From assembly GCA_016788945.1 (NCBI GenBank), contig JAEUSA010000085.1, positions 1 through 7,206 of the forward strand: a stretch of DNA of 7,206 bases, read 5' to 3'. Origin of the DNA: Leptospiraceae bacterium. Its GTDB lineage: Bacteria; Spirochaetota; Leptospiria; Turneriellales; Turneriellaceae. Shown here piece by piece: positions 1 through 4,756 of the stretch (position 1 is its first letter; every line of letters begins with the position of its first letter). A program made the position numbers and the translations under genes. A model generated the notes under the pieces. It was given only the letters and a program-made list of their open reading frames with translations. It was not told the DNA's origin and ran no database searches.

Positions 1-820
1 TATGCCAGATATAGCCGTTGCCGCGGTTCTGGTGAATGCAGTCGACGATCGCTTTGACTGCATAGATCTGGTAGGGCCGCATCACCATGAGCCGCTGCTC
101 ACTTGCCACCAGTACCATGTAACGGCTGATCATTTCACCTAACAGGCATTTGGCCAGAAACTTTTCGGCAAAAGTATCGAGGTGCGTGATCTTTTTGTTC
201 TTTTCGTCGGCGTATTGATAAACCGGGAGAAAGCGCTCGTCAGCATCAAAGCTGAAATGTTGCTTCTGGTTATTGGCAAAATACCAAGTGTTGGCACGAT
301 TGCTGACGATGAAGAGCTGCATGAAACAGAGCAATGTGTTTGTGTAACCATTGCCGGGATCGTTCTTGTAATCCACAATCTGCTGCATCGCCCGCCGCGG
401 ACTGATTTCGAGCGATTTGAGCTCAACCTGTGCAACCGGAACACCATTGATGAGTAAAATGACGTCATAGCGGTGGTGGCTGTTGGCGGTGTTGATGCGC
501 AGTTGATTCACGACCTCGAAACTGTTCTTGCACCAGTCTTTGATATTCACCAGGGTATAGTGCAGTGGAGTACCATCTTCGCGCTCAAAGGTATTACGTT
601 CCCGCAAGTGTTTCGCTGCAGCAAAGACATCCGCATTGACGATGCTGTCTTTTAGTCGCGCGAATTCAGATTCGGTTAGACTGACTTTATTCAGGTCTTC
701 GAATTTCTGGCGAAAATTCTTCTCAAGCGATGCTAGGTCGCGAATGTCTTCACGGTGGGTATACTTCAGTTCCACGAGTTTTCTGATAAAACTCTGCTCT
801 ATTTCGTTTTCGGTCGTCAT
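1..820 (-). CDS. hsdR: Type I restriction enzyme R subunit, N-terminal part (runs off the left edge)
   Basis: The open frame gives 273 residues from ATG at 818-820 and has no stop before the window edge, so only the N-terminal part of a protein that is usually about 1000 residues is present. HsdR is the nuclease and DNA-translocating motor subunit of type I restriction-modification complexes. The visible part covers the PD-(D/E)xK nuclease domain: D119 in HRYDVILLINGVPV, then E133-L-K135 in QVELKS, then the Q147-x3-Y151 motif (QIVDYK) known from this family. The last residues, MRPYQIYAVKAIVDC...GYIWH, lead directly into the expected TTGSGKT Walker A of the helicase domain, which lies outside. 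The start is the first possible one after an in-frame TGA about 90 bases upstream, and its N-terminus (MTTENEIE) fits the family, but no Shine-Dalgarno sequence precedes it. The GIY-YIG gene lies 100 bases upstream on the same strand. No hsdM or hsdS is in the window. Function is well supported; completeness cannot be judged. Confidence 0.96.
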   Translation of the reverse strand, partial: MTTENEIEQSFIRKLVELKYTHREDIRDLASLEKNFRQKFEDLNKVSLTESEFARLKDSIVNADVFAAAKHLRERNTFEREDGTPLHYTLVNIKDWCKNSFEVVNQLRINTANSHHRYDVILLINGVPVAQVELKSLEISPRRAMQQIVDYKNDPGNGYTNTLLCFMQLFIVSNRANTWYFANNQKQHFSFDADERFLPVYQYADEKNKKITHLDTFAEKFLAKCLLGEMISRYMVLVASEQRLMVMRPYQIYAVKAIVDCIHQNRGNGYIWH

Positions 821-839
821 GCTTCGGGCGGTGAGCTTT

Positions 840-853
840 GCCGGTGAGCCGGC
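840..853 (-). repeat. Short GC-rich hairpin in the hsdR leader
   Basis: GCCGG-TGAG-CCGGC forms a perfect 5-bp stem with a 4-base loop, 20 to 33 bases upstream of the hsdR ATG. It overlaps a 10-bp palindrome GAGCCGGCTC at 846-855. There is no T-run, so it is not a canonical terminator. It may affect hsdR translation, but that is inference only. Confidence 0.35.
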
Positions 854-878
854 TCCGCATATCCTTATATCTGAGGAT

Positions 879-900
879 TTATTGCCTATGTCTTGTAAAG
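879..900. repeat. Copy 1 of a gapped motif TTATTGCCTAT-n-CTTGTAAAG
   Basis: TTATTGCCTAT (879-889), a 2-base gap, then CTTGTAAAG (892-900). The same two blocks occur in the same order at 3259-3284 with a 6-base gap. Both copies lie just upstream of minus-strand genes (hsdR and the 85-residue secreted protein). Function is unknown. Confidence 0.55.
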
Positions 901-920
901 TCCGTTGTCAAGACATAGGC
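884..920. repeat. Perfect 12-bp inverted repeat between the GIY-YIG gene and hsdR
   Basis: The arms GCCTATGTCTTG (884-895) and CAAGACATAGGC (909-920) are perfectly complementary and separated by 13 bases. On the coding (minus) strand the repeat begins at the base directly after the TGA stop of the GIY-YIG gene. No U-tract follows on either strand, so it is not a standard Rho-independent terminator, although a hairpin here could still slow or end transcription or protect the mRNA end. It could also be an operator for hsdR. On the minus strand a TTGACA hexamer (905-910) lies across the loop and one arm, without a convincing -10 element at the right distance. Confidence 0.75.
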
Positions 921-1787
921 TCACGAAGCCTCAAATTCTTCCAGCGTCATGCCCTTCTTTGTCTTCCATTCAGTGCGACCATTGGCCGACGTGCCCATGA
1001 CTGTAGTCGCGGCAGCTGACGGCGAACTGAAAGTGTAATCTCGACTAAAGATGTATGCCTCACCCTGTAACACAAGAATCCCATTCTGGACCAGCTCCTG
1101 ACGGAGGTTGTAATAACCGAGGTTGCGAGTTTGTAGCGAAGGGGTTGTGCCTGGCGTCGCCGCTGAGCCTTTGCAAACGACAAATCCCTCGTCAGATAGA
1201 TAGCCTTCAGCATTTGCGTTTCGAGCTGTTTTTATATAGAAGTGTTCTGGATTTGAATCAGCCTTGTCAGTTGTTAGACCAGGTTCAAATAATCGATACC
1301 CTAACAAGTGTACGATCAACTTTGTATGTTCCAGAAACTCTTCCATTTCGGCCTGATCTGCCTCGGAAAGCGCGGCTTTTGCCGGGTTCGTAGAGTTATC
1401 AATCTCGAAGCGTCCATAGGCCTTCGCCTCTTCATAGATGCGCCCCTCGAGGTATTTTGCATGCGCCTTGTTGAGGTTACCATCTTTGCTGAGTACGCAG
1501 ATACATTCAATCCAGAATTCCTTACCCTTTAGATGCTGCAACAGTCGGCCATAAAGCGCTTCGGCTTCGCCGATATAGACCAGGTCCTTGTTGGGGTTTT
1601 CTGGGTCTTTGCCAAAAAGCAGATAGATGCCTGTCGAATCAAGATCCTCGCGATCGCTCGAAGTCTTGAGTAGTGTGCGGGGAATCTTGTAAGCCTTGCC
1701 CGTCCAGTTCGATATTTCAGCCGCTACACGGCCATTCGGTTCACCATCAATGAGAAAAAGCGTGATCTTTTTGCCAAAGGGTTTCAT
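921..1787 (-). CDS. GIY-YIG nuclease family protein with C-terminal DUF4357 domain
   Basis: A 288-residue protein. The N-terminal half carries a GIY-YIG-like nuclease core: G53-I-Y55 (TGIYLLFG), Y71-I-G73 (LVYIGEAE), R81 on the following helix (LYGRLLQH) and a candidate metal-binding glutamate E114 (KYLEGRIYEEA). The C-terminal 60 residues (YTFSSPSAAATTVMG, then SANGRTEWK) match the DUF4357 pattern. Proteins with this architecture are often encoded within or beside type I restriction-modification loci, and here hsdR follows 100 bases downstream on the same strand. DNA cleavage is inferred from the fold; whether it is an active nuclease, a DNA-binding accessory or a modulator of the restriction system is unknown. 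The ATG at 1785-1787 is the first start after an immediately preceding in-frame TAA. A candidate AGGAG (1803-1807) lies 15 bases upstream, rather far, inside the end of the preceding gene. The 12-base gap to that gene suggests shared transcription. Confidence 0.9.
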   Translation of the reverse strand: MKPFGKKITLFLIDGEPNGRVAAEISNWTGKAYKIPRTLLKTSSDREDLDSTGIYLLFGKDPENPNKDLVYIGEAEALYGRLLQHLKGKEFWIECICVLSKDGNLNKAHAKYLEGRIYEEAKAYGRFEIDNSTNPAKAALSEADQAEMEEFLEHTKLIVHLLGYRLFEPGLTTDKADSNPEHFYIKTARNANAEGYLSDEGFVVCKGSAATPGTTPSLQTRNLGYYNLRQELVQNGILVLQGEAYIFSRDYTFSSPSAAATTVMGTSANGRTEWKTKKGMTLEEFEAS

Positions 1788-1799
1788 TTAATCTATCTA

Positions 1800-2651
1800 C
1801 TACTCCTGCCCGGCCCGCAACGCGTTCAATTCCCAAAGTCCAAAGCCTGTCAGGCCGCGTATGAACACGATTTCTTTTTTCACATTTCCGTGGGCAAAAA
1901 CAACCATACCGGAGCGGCCGCTCTCAAACATGCGCATGACACCATTTTTGAGATCACTGTCTTTTAGGCTTGCGAGACCGGTTTTGTTGTCGAACAGAAG
2001 CTTTATGTAGATCGGGTTTTTCTGCAAAACCTCGACCAGCGCACCCTGAATGGGGGCTTTTTTGCCATTGAGCTCTAGAATGCAGTCCGGGTCAGTCATT
2101 TCGGCAATGCGGTAATAATTCTTTTCGCGCACTGCCGTTAGAAATGCACTCCAATCTGGCAAATCTGCTTGGGGTTCGGCACTGAGCATTATCTTGATAC
2201 TATTTACTTTGTCATCGATCGCCTCAAAGCTGAAATTGTTATCGGCACTATAATAGTGATATGCCTTAAATGGCTTTTTGAGAATTTCATGAAAACCTTC
2301 TTTTGTTTCCAAAGGTTTGCCGAAGCGGCGGATTAACTCGCTGATCGGCAGTCCGAGATTGGTATTCTCGAGGCCATAGTGCGTCGGGTTGGCAGTGCCC
2401 GAAATTTGAATGGACCAAACAAGATCAGGCAGGCGAGGGTGTGTTTCCAGTAAAACCTGCACCTCGCCGTTCATAAATCCGAACACTTCAACACCATCGG
2501 GGTATTGGTGCAGCTTTTTCATTTTTGGAAAACCCACTTTGACATCGCTCAGCTTCTGGCCGATTTTAAAACCGCCAAGCACGTAATAGTGCCGGGCGCT
2601 GAGGGGAAAGGCAAAGCCCAGCAGAAACGCAAGTAGAGTCGATAGGCGCAT
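1800..2651 (-). CDS. Secreted protein of unknown function (283 aa)
   Basis: I do not recognise a named family. The N-terminus (MRLSTLLAFLLGFAFPLSA) is a good signal peptide with probable cleavage near residue 19; no cysteine follows, so it is not a lipoprotein. The mature part has two similar segments: GGFKIGQKLSDVKVGFPK (about 26-43) and NLGLPISELIRRFGKPLE (about 98-115). This G-x-LS-x-V...FGKP type of motif recalls the repeat in BamE/SmpA-like proteins, but the similarity is only suggestive. The C-terminal half from about 165 (DWSAFLTAVREKNYYRIAEM) looks like a separate alpha-beta domain. There is a single cysteine (C190). AGGA (2663-2666) lies 11 bases upstream of the ATG at 2649-2651. The stop is 12 bases before the GIY-YIG start on the same strand. 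A periplasmic or surface role is inferred from the signal peptide only. Confidence 0.85.
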   Translation of the reverse strand: MRLSTLLAFLLGFAFPLSARHYYVLGGFKIGQKLSDVKVGFPKMKKLHQYPDGVEVFGFMNGEVQVLLETHPRLPDLVWSIQISGTANPTHYGLENTNLGLPISELIRRFGKPLETKEGFHEILKKPFKAYHYYSADNNFSFEAIDDKVNSIKIMLSAEPQADLPDWSAFLTAVREKNYYRIAEMTDPDCILELNGKKAPIQGALVEVLQKNPIYIKLLFDNKTGLASLKDSDLKNGVMRMFESGRSGMVVFAHGNVKKEIVFIRGLTGFGLWELNALRAGQE

Positions 2652-2702
2652 GGATACAATTTTCCTGCGGTTTGTCGCAGAAAAGTATTATTTGTTATCT
2701 AA

Positions 2703-2718
2703 CAGTTTCCGGAAACTG
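2703..2718. promoter_or_regulatory. Perfect 16-bp palindrome, possible operator or hairpin
   Basis: CAGTTTCC|GGAAACTG is a perfect palindrome directly after the TAG stop of the 83-residue gene and 52 bases upstream of the next minus-strand gene. On the minus strand an AATAAT (2687-2692; 5 of 6 to the -10 consensus) follows at a distance that would place a poor -35 hexamer inside the palindrome. That arrangement would suit a repressor or activator site. As RNA it could form only a 6-bp stem with a CCGG loop and has no T-run, so terminator function is less likely. Confidence 0.4.
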
Positions 2719-2970
2719 CTAAGTCTTCGGAATCTCGTGCGGTTCGGGGGCGACGCAGACCTTTATCTCGCCGATCTGCTTACAGCGGTGGTGGTGACGG
2801 CATTCATCGGAGTTCTGGCACTCTTCACCCGGCTGTTTCTTCTTTCTGGTAGATTCGGTTTCTATCGGCTCGTCGCGCTTCGGCGTGGGGCTGGGGGGCT
2901 TGGCAAATGCACCGCCGGTACTCAGGCAGATGATTGTAGCGATAAAGGTTTTTACCATGAAGTTTTTCAT
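2719..2970 (-). CDS. Small secreted four-cysteine protein (83 aa), paralogue of the upstream gene
   Basis: Function not recognised. MKNFMVKTFIATIICLSTGG...AFA is a signal peptide with likely cleavage after A23 (AFA|K). A proline- and charge-rich linker follows (KPPSPTPKRDEPIE), then KKKQPGEE and a compact motif with C51, C57, C63 and C72 (C-x5-C-x5-C-x8-C), a histidine run HHH at 59-61, and the tail VAPEPHEIPKT. The neighbour at 2989-3246 has the same cysteine spacing and tail, so the two are tandem duplicates. The G-x-x-C...C...C...C pattern loosely resembles small Dickkopf-N or EB-type disulfide modules, an unverified comparison. The ATG at 2968-2970 is supported by GGAG (2977-2980) 6 bases upstream; an in-frame ATG at codon 5 is a weaker alternative. 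It starts 18 bases after its paralogue's stop, so the two are probably co-transcribed. Two disulfide bonds in the periplasm or outside the cell are inferred. Confidence 0.85.
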   Translation of the reverse strand: MKNFMVKTFIATIICLSTGGAFAKPPSPTPKRDEPIETESTRKKKQPGEECQNSDECRHHHRCKQIGEIKVCVAPEPHEIPKT

Positions 2971-2976
2971 TTGGGG

Positions 2977-2980
2977 CTCC
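2977..2980 (-). promoter_or_regulatory. Ribosome binding site of the 83-aa protein
   Basis: GGAG on the minus strand, 6 bases before the ATG at 2968-2970. It supports this start over the in-frame ATG four codons later. Confidence 0.6.
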
Positions 2981-2988
2981 GCGGAATT

Positions 2989-3246
2989 TCAGGTGTTGGG
3001 AATGTTGACAGGCTCAGGCGCTTGACACACCCGCTTTTTATCGATTTTCACGCATTCGTGGTGTGACTGGCACTCACTCGCAGCTTTGCATTCTTCGCCG
3101 GCCTTTTTCTTTTTGGGGTCGTGCGGCGGCATGTACATATCGCCCGCAGCGTCTGCAGACCGCTTCGCCGTGACACCCGCGTAGTTTGAGGTTGCACAGA
3201 AGGCGACAGCCAAGATCATGATAAATTGCATTAAGTTTTGGCGCAT
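2989..3246 (-). CDS. Small secreted four-cysteine protein (85 aa), first gene of a tandem pair
   Basis: Function not recognised. The N-terminus MRQNLMQFIMILAVAFCATSNYA is a signal peptide, probably cleaved at NYA|GVT or VTA|KRS. C17 lies within the hydrophobic stretch and is preceded by Phe, so it is a poor lipobox. After a short linker come PKKKKAGEE and C53, C59, C65, C74 with C-x5-C-x5-C-x8-C spacing, HH at 62-63, and the tail QAPEPVNIPNT. The shared blocks with the downstream 83-residue protein are KKK-x-x-GEEC, SEC/DEC, HHEC/HHRC, V-C-x-APEP and IP-x-T, while signal peptides and linkers have diverged. The ATG at 3244-3246 has a clear GGGAG (3254-3258) 7 bases upstream. It is the first gene of the leftward cluster and lies divergent from the phosphatase gene across fewer than 80 bases. 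Confidence 0.86.
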   Translation of the reverse strand: MRQNLMQFIMILAVAFCATSNYAGVTAKRSADAAGDMYMPPHDPKKKKAGEECKAASECQSHHECVKIDKKRVCQAPEPVNIPNT

Positions 3247-3253
3247 GGTAGAT

Positions 3254-3258
3254 CTCCC
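3254..3258 (-). promoter_or_regulatory. Ribosome binding site of the 85-aa protein
   Basis: GGGAG on the minus strand with a 7-base spacer to the ATG at 3244-3246, the clearest Shine-Dalgarno sequence on this strand. The shared motif copy at 3259-3284 abuts it directly. Confidence 0.65.
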
Positions 3259-3284
3259 TTATTGCCTATATGACGCTTGTAAAG
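3259..3284. repeat. Copy 2 of a gapped motif TTATTGCCTAT-n-CTTGTAAAG
   Basis: TTATTGCCTAT (3259-3269), gap ATGACG, then CTTGTAAAG (3276-3284), in the divergent region between the cysteine-rich pair and the phosphatase gene. It matches 20 of 20 block positions with copy 1 at 879-900, differing only in gap length. Unlike copy 1, no complementary right arm is present here. Confidence 0.55.
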
Positions 3285-3324
3285 CCATTTCGGTTCGATA
3301 AATGTGATATCGGTATGCCAAACC

Positions 3325-4017
3325 ATGACCGCTGACAATCCGACTTACCTCATTGGCGACATTCACGGCTGCCTCAGCGAACTGGAGGGGCTGTTGGCGA
3401 AACTGCCCTCAAATGCCCGGTTGATTTTTCTCGGCGACTACATCGACCGCGGCCCCGATTCGAAGGGGGTAATCGAGAGATTGATGCACGAGAAGCGGCG
3501 CAGCATTTTTTTGCGCGGCAACCACGAGCAGATGCTGCTCGATTATTTTCACAAACAAGACGACCCCGATACTCAGGTCTGGTTGAGAAGTGTCAACGGC
3601 GGGCCGCAGACGCTCGCATCGTATGGCCTCGGGCCCGATGCGGTCTACGAAGATTTACCCGCCAGCCACCGCGAATTCATCGAAAGTCTGCCGCTCTATT
3701 TTGAAGAGAAAGATTTTATTGCGGTGCATGCGGGGGTCGACGTTGAAGTACCACTCATGGTAAGGCAAGAGGCCAACGATCTGTTATACATCCGCATGAG
3801 GTGGATCAACAGCGAAGCCCGCTGGCCGCATCAGCACGTCATCTTTGGCCACACACCCGCGCGTTATCTCTATGGGCGTGAGCGGCAGCATGAGATCATT
3901 CAGGGTAAAAAATCAACGGGCATTGATACCGGCTGCGTCTACGGCGGATCTCTCACTGCACTGGCCCCGGCGACGCGTGAAGTGGTTCAGGTCAGAGCCG
4001 CGCGACCTTATGCATAA
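3325..4017 (+). CDS. PPP-family metallophosphatase (putative serine/threonine protein phosphatase)
   Basis: A 230-residue protein from ATG at 3325; a GTG at 3304 in the same frame would add seven residues (MISVCQT). Neither start has a good Shine-Dalgarno sequence. I prefer the ATG because it puts the first metal motif close to the N-terminus, as is usual. Numbered from the GTG, the hallmark motifs are all present in order: G18-D-I-H-G22, G44-D-Y-I-D-R-G50, G72-N-H-E75, H142 in VHAGV, H183 in FGHTP, and IDTGCVYGG near 207-215. These bind a two-metal centre (often Mn or Fe) and cleave phosphomonoesters. Bacterial members about this size act on phosphoproteins or on small phosphate esters including diadenosine tetraphosphate. 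The sequence does not decide between these. It is cytoplasmic, with no signal peptide. It is divergent from the secreted-peptide genes and convergent with the membrane protein gene, with 7 bases between the stop codons. Confidence 0.92.
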   Translation: MTADNPTYLIGDIHGCLSELEGLLAKLPSNARLIFLGDYIDRGPDSKGVIERLMHEKRRSIFLRGNHEQMLLDYFHKQDDPDTQVWLRSVNGGPQTLASYGLGPDAVYEDLPASHREFIESLPLYFEEKDFIAVHAGVDVEVPLMVRQEANDLLYIRMRWINSEARWPHQHVIFGHTPARYLYGRERQHEIIQGKKSTGIDTGCVYGGSLTALAPATREVVQVRAARPYA

Positions 4018-4040
4018 GCTGCGCTTACGCATGCGCTGCG
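4007..4040. repeat. Two-copy 17-bp imperfect tandem repeat across the convergent gene ends
   Basis: CTTATGCATAAGCTGCG (4007-4023) and CTTACGCATGCGCTGCG (4024-4040) match at 14 of 17 positions and abut exactly. Each copy holds one gene's stop codon: TAA of the phosphatase in the first, and the reverse complement of TAA of the membrane protein in the second. Copy 1 also contains a perfect 12-bp palindrome CTTATGCATAAG. There is no T-run, so it is not a standard terminator. Confidence 0.55.
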
Positions 4041-4606
4041 ACATACTTGCGGTAGAGTGTCGTGAAGAAGCGCAGCGAATAGGCAATGGTCAGACAAATC
4101 AACAGGCCATAGACTGCGAGCCATAAGCGCAAGTCGGCCATCGCGTGGCGAAAACCGGGTGAATACCACACGAGCGCGTTGTTCAGCACGACGATAAAAC
4201 TCCACACCATAACCACGCGCGCGAATACATAACCGCAGTATTCGATAATCGCGCGACGGTTTTTCGGCACCACATAGTAGATTTTGCGGAATGCATGCCG
4301 TTCGCCGAACAGGTAGTGCGAGACGAATTCTTTTACCGAATAGCCCGGTTCGGCGGGGTAGAGCTCGGTGGTGTTCGCCTGCGAAAAATAGAGCAGAACC
4401 AAAATCAGCGTAACCCCGGCAATATTACTCGTCAACAGCGCGAGCCAGCCGAGGCCTGCAACCGATACGAGTGGATTTATCTCCCAGCGCAAGTCAGGTG
4501 AGACCGCATAGGTAATCGCCAGATCTGCCGCGCGCAGCGAGACGATGCCTGCCGATAGCAGCCAAAAATCGGTACCGGCTTTGGGTGTCAGGGCAGAAAA
4601 ACGCAC
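4025..4606 (-). CDS. Four-helix integral membrane protein of unknown function
   Basis: A 193-residue protein if started at GTG 4604-4606, which has GAGGG (4611-4615) 4 bases upstream. An in-frame TTG at 4643-4645 would add 13 residues but has no ribosome binding site and lies inside a hairpin, so I reject it. Hydrophobic segments lie at about 14-34, 47-74, 122-147 and 158-183, giving four predicted membrane helices. Between helices 2 and 3 is a polar loop of about 45 residues with FGERHAFRKIYYVVPKNRR. The motif D28-x3-T32 followed by E42-I-N-P45-L recalls small bacterial membrane proteins of the DUF5658 kind, which is a tentative comparison. It probably sits in the inner membrane; no catalytic residues stand out. 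It is convergent with the phosphatase gene and divergent from the Lon-like protease gene, so it is likely transcribed alone. Confidence 0.82.
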   Translation of the reverse strand: MRFSALTPKAGTDFWLLSAGIVSLRAADLAITYAVSPDLRWEINPLVSVAGLGWLALLTSNIAGVTLILVLLYFSQANTTELYPAEPGYSVKEFVSHYLFGERHAFRKIYYVVPKNRRAIIEYCGYVFARVVMVWSFIVVLNNALVWYSPGFRHAMADLRLWLAVYGLLICLTIAYSLRFFTTLYRKYVAAHA

Positions 4607-4610
4607 GGCG

Positions 4611-4615
4611 CCCTC
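4611..4615 (-). promoter_or_regulatory. Ribosome binding site deciding the membrane protein start
   Basis: GAGGG on the minus strand, 4 bases before GTG 4604-4606. It favours this start over the upstream TTG at 4643-4645, which has no purine-rich sequence in front of it. Confidence 0.5.
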
Positions 4616-4628
4616 AAACCTGAAGAAC

Positions 4629-4650
4629 CGGCATTGCTGCGTCAATGCCG
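4629..4650. repeat. Perfect 8-bp inverted repeat in the divergent promoter region
   Basis: CGGCATTG (4629-4636), loop CTGCGT, CAATGCCG (4643-4650). It lies between the divergent membrane-protein and protease genes, so it could be an operator serving one or both, or a hairpin in the membrane-protein leader. Two TTG triplets that could be mistaken for start codons (4634 on plus, 4645 on minus) are simply parts of its arms. Confidence 0.55.
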
Positions 4651-4669
4651 AATTGGCCGGTCGTGTCCC

Positions 4670-4702
4670 GCGGCAGCAAATAATGCATTGCCGCCTGCGG
4701 CG
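4670..4702 (+). repeat. Alternative GC-rich hairpins upstream of the Lon-like gene
   Basis: GCGGCA (4670-4675) can pair with TGCCGC (4689-4694), while GCCGC (4690-4694) can instead pair with GCGGC (4697-4701). The two stems share bases and exclude each other. They lie in the possible leader of the protease gene. No T-run follows, so attenuation is speculative. Confidence 0.3.
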
Positions 4703-4738
4703 CTTATGTGCTCCGGCACAAGAACGAATGTTTTACCC

Positions 4739-4744
4739 GAGGAG
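4739..4744 (+). promoter_or_regulatory. Ribosome binding site of the Lon-like protease
   Basis: GAGGAG, 12 bases before ATG 4757. The spacer is long, but this is the best Shine-Dalgarno sequence near the gene, and the protein from this ATG starts as the family does (MPLNPLSSDKLRWRCD). A nearer ATG at 4746 is out of frame and opens only six codons. Confidence 0.5.
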
Positions 4745-4756
4745 CATGATACCGCT

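Noticed and set aside
139..468. Open frame of 109 codons on the minus strand
   Set aside because: It lies within hsdR in another frame and encodes a low-complexity Ser/Arg-rich sequence; hsdR itself is clearly the coding frame.
2719..3246. Lipoprotein reading of the two small secreted proteins
   Set aside because: The cysteines in the signal peptides follow IIC and AFC, poor lipoboxes, while normal signal peptidase I sites (AFA|K; NYA|G or VTA|K) are present downstream.
4081..4089. AATAGGCAATG-like match to part of the shared leader motif
   Set aside because: It is only about ten bases, inside the membrane protein coding region, without the CTTTACAAG block; most likely chance.
4634..4756. 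N-terminal extension of the Lon-like protein from TTG 4634 or ATG 4706
   Set aside because: The added residues do not resemble the family, no ribosome binding site precedes either start, and the TTG is part of a hairpin arm. The ATG at 4757 fits better.
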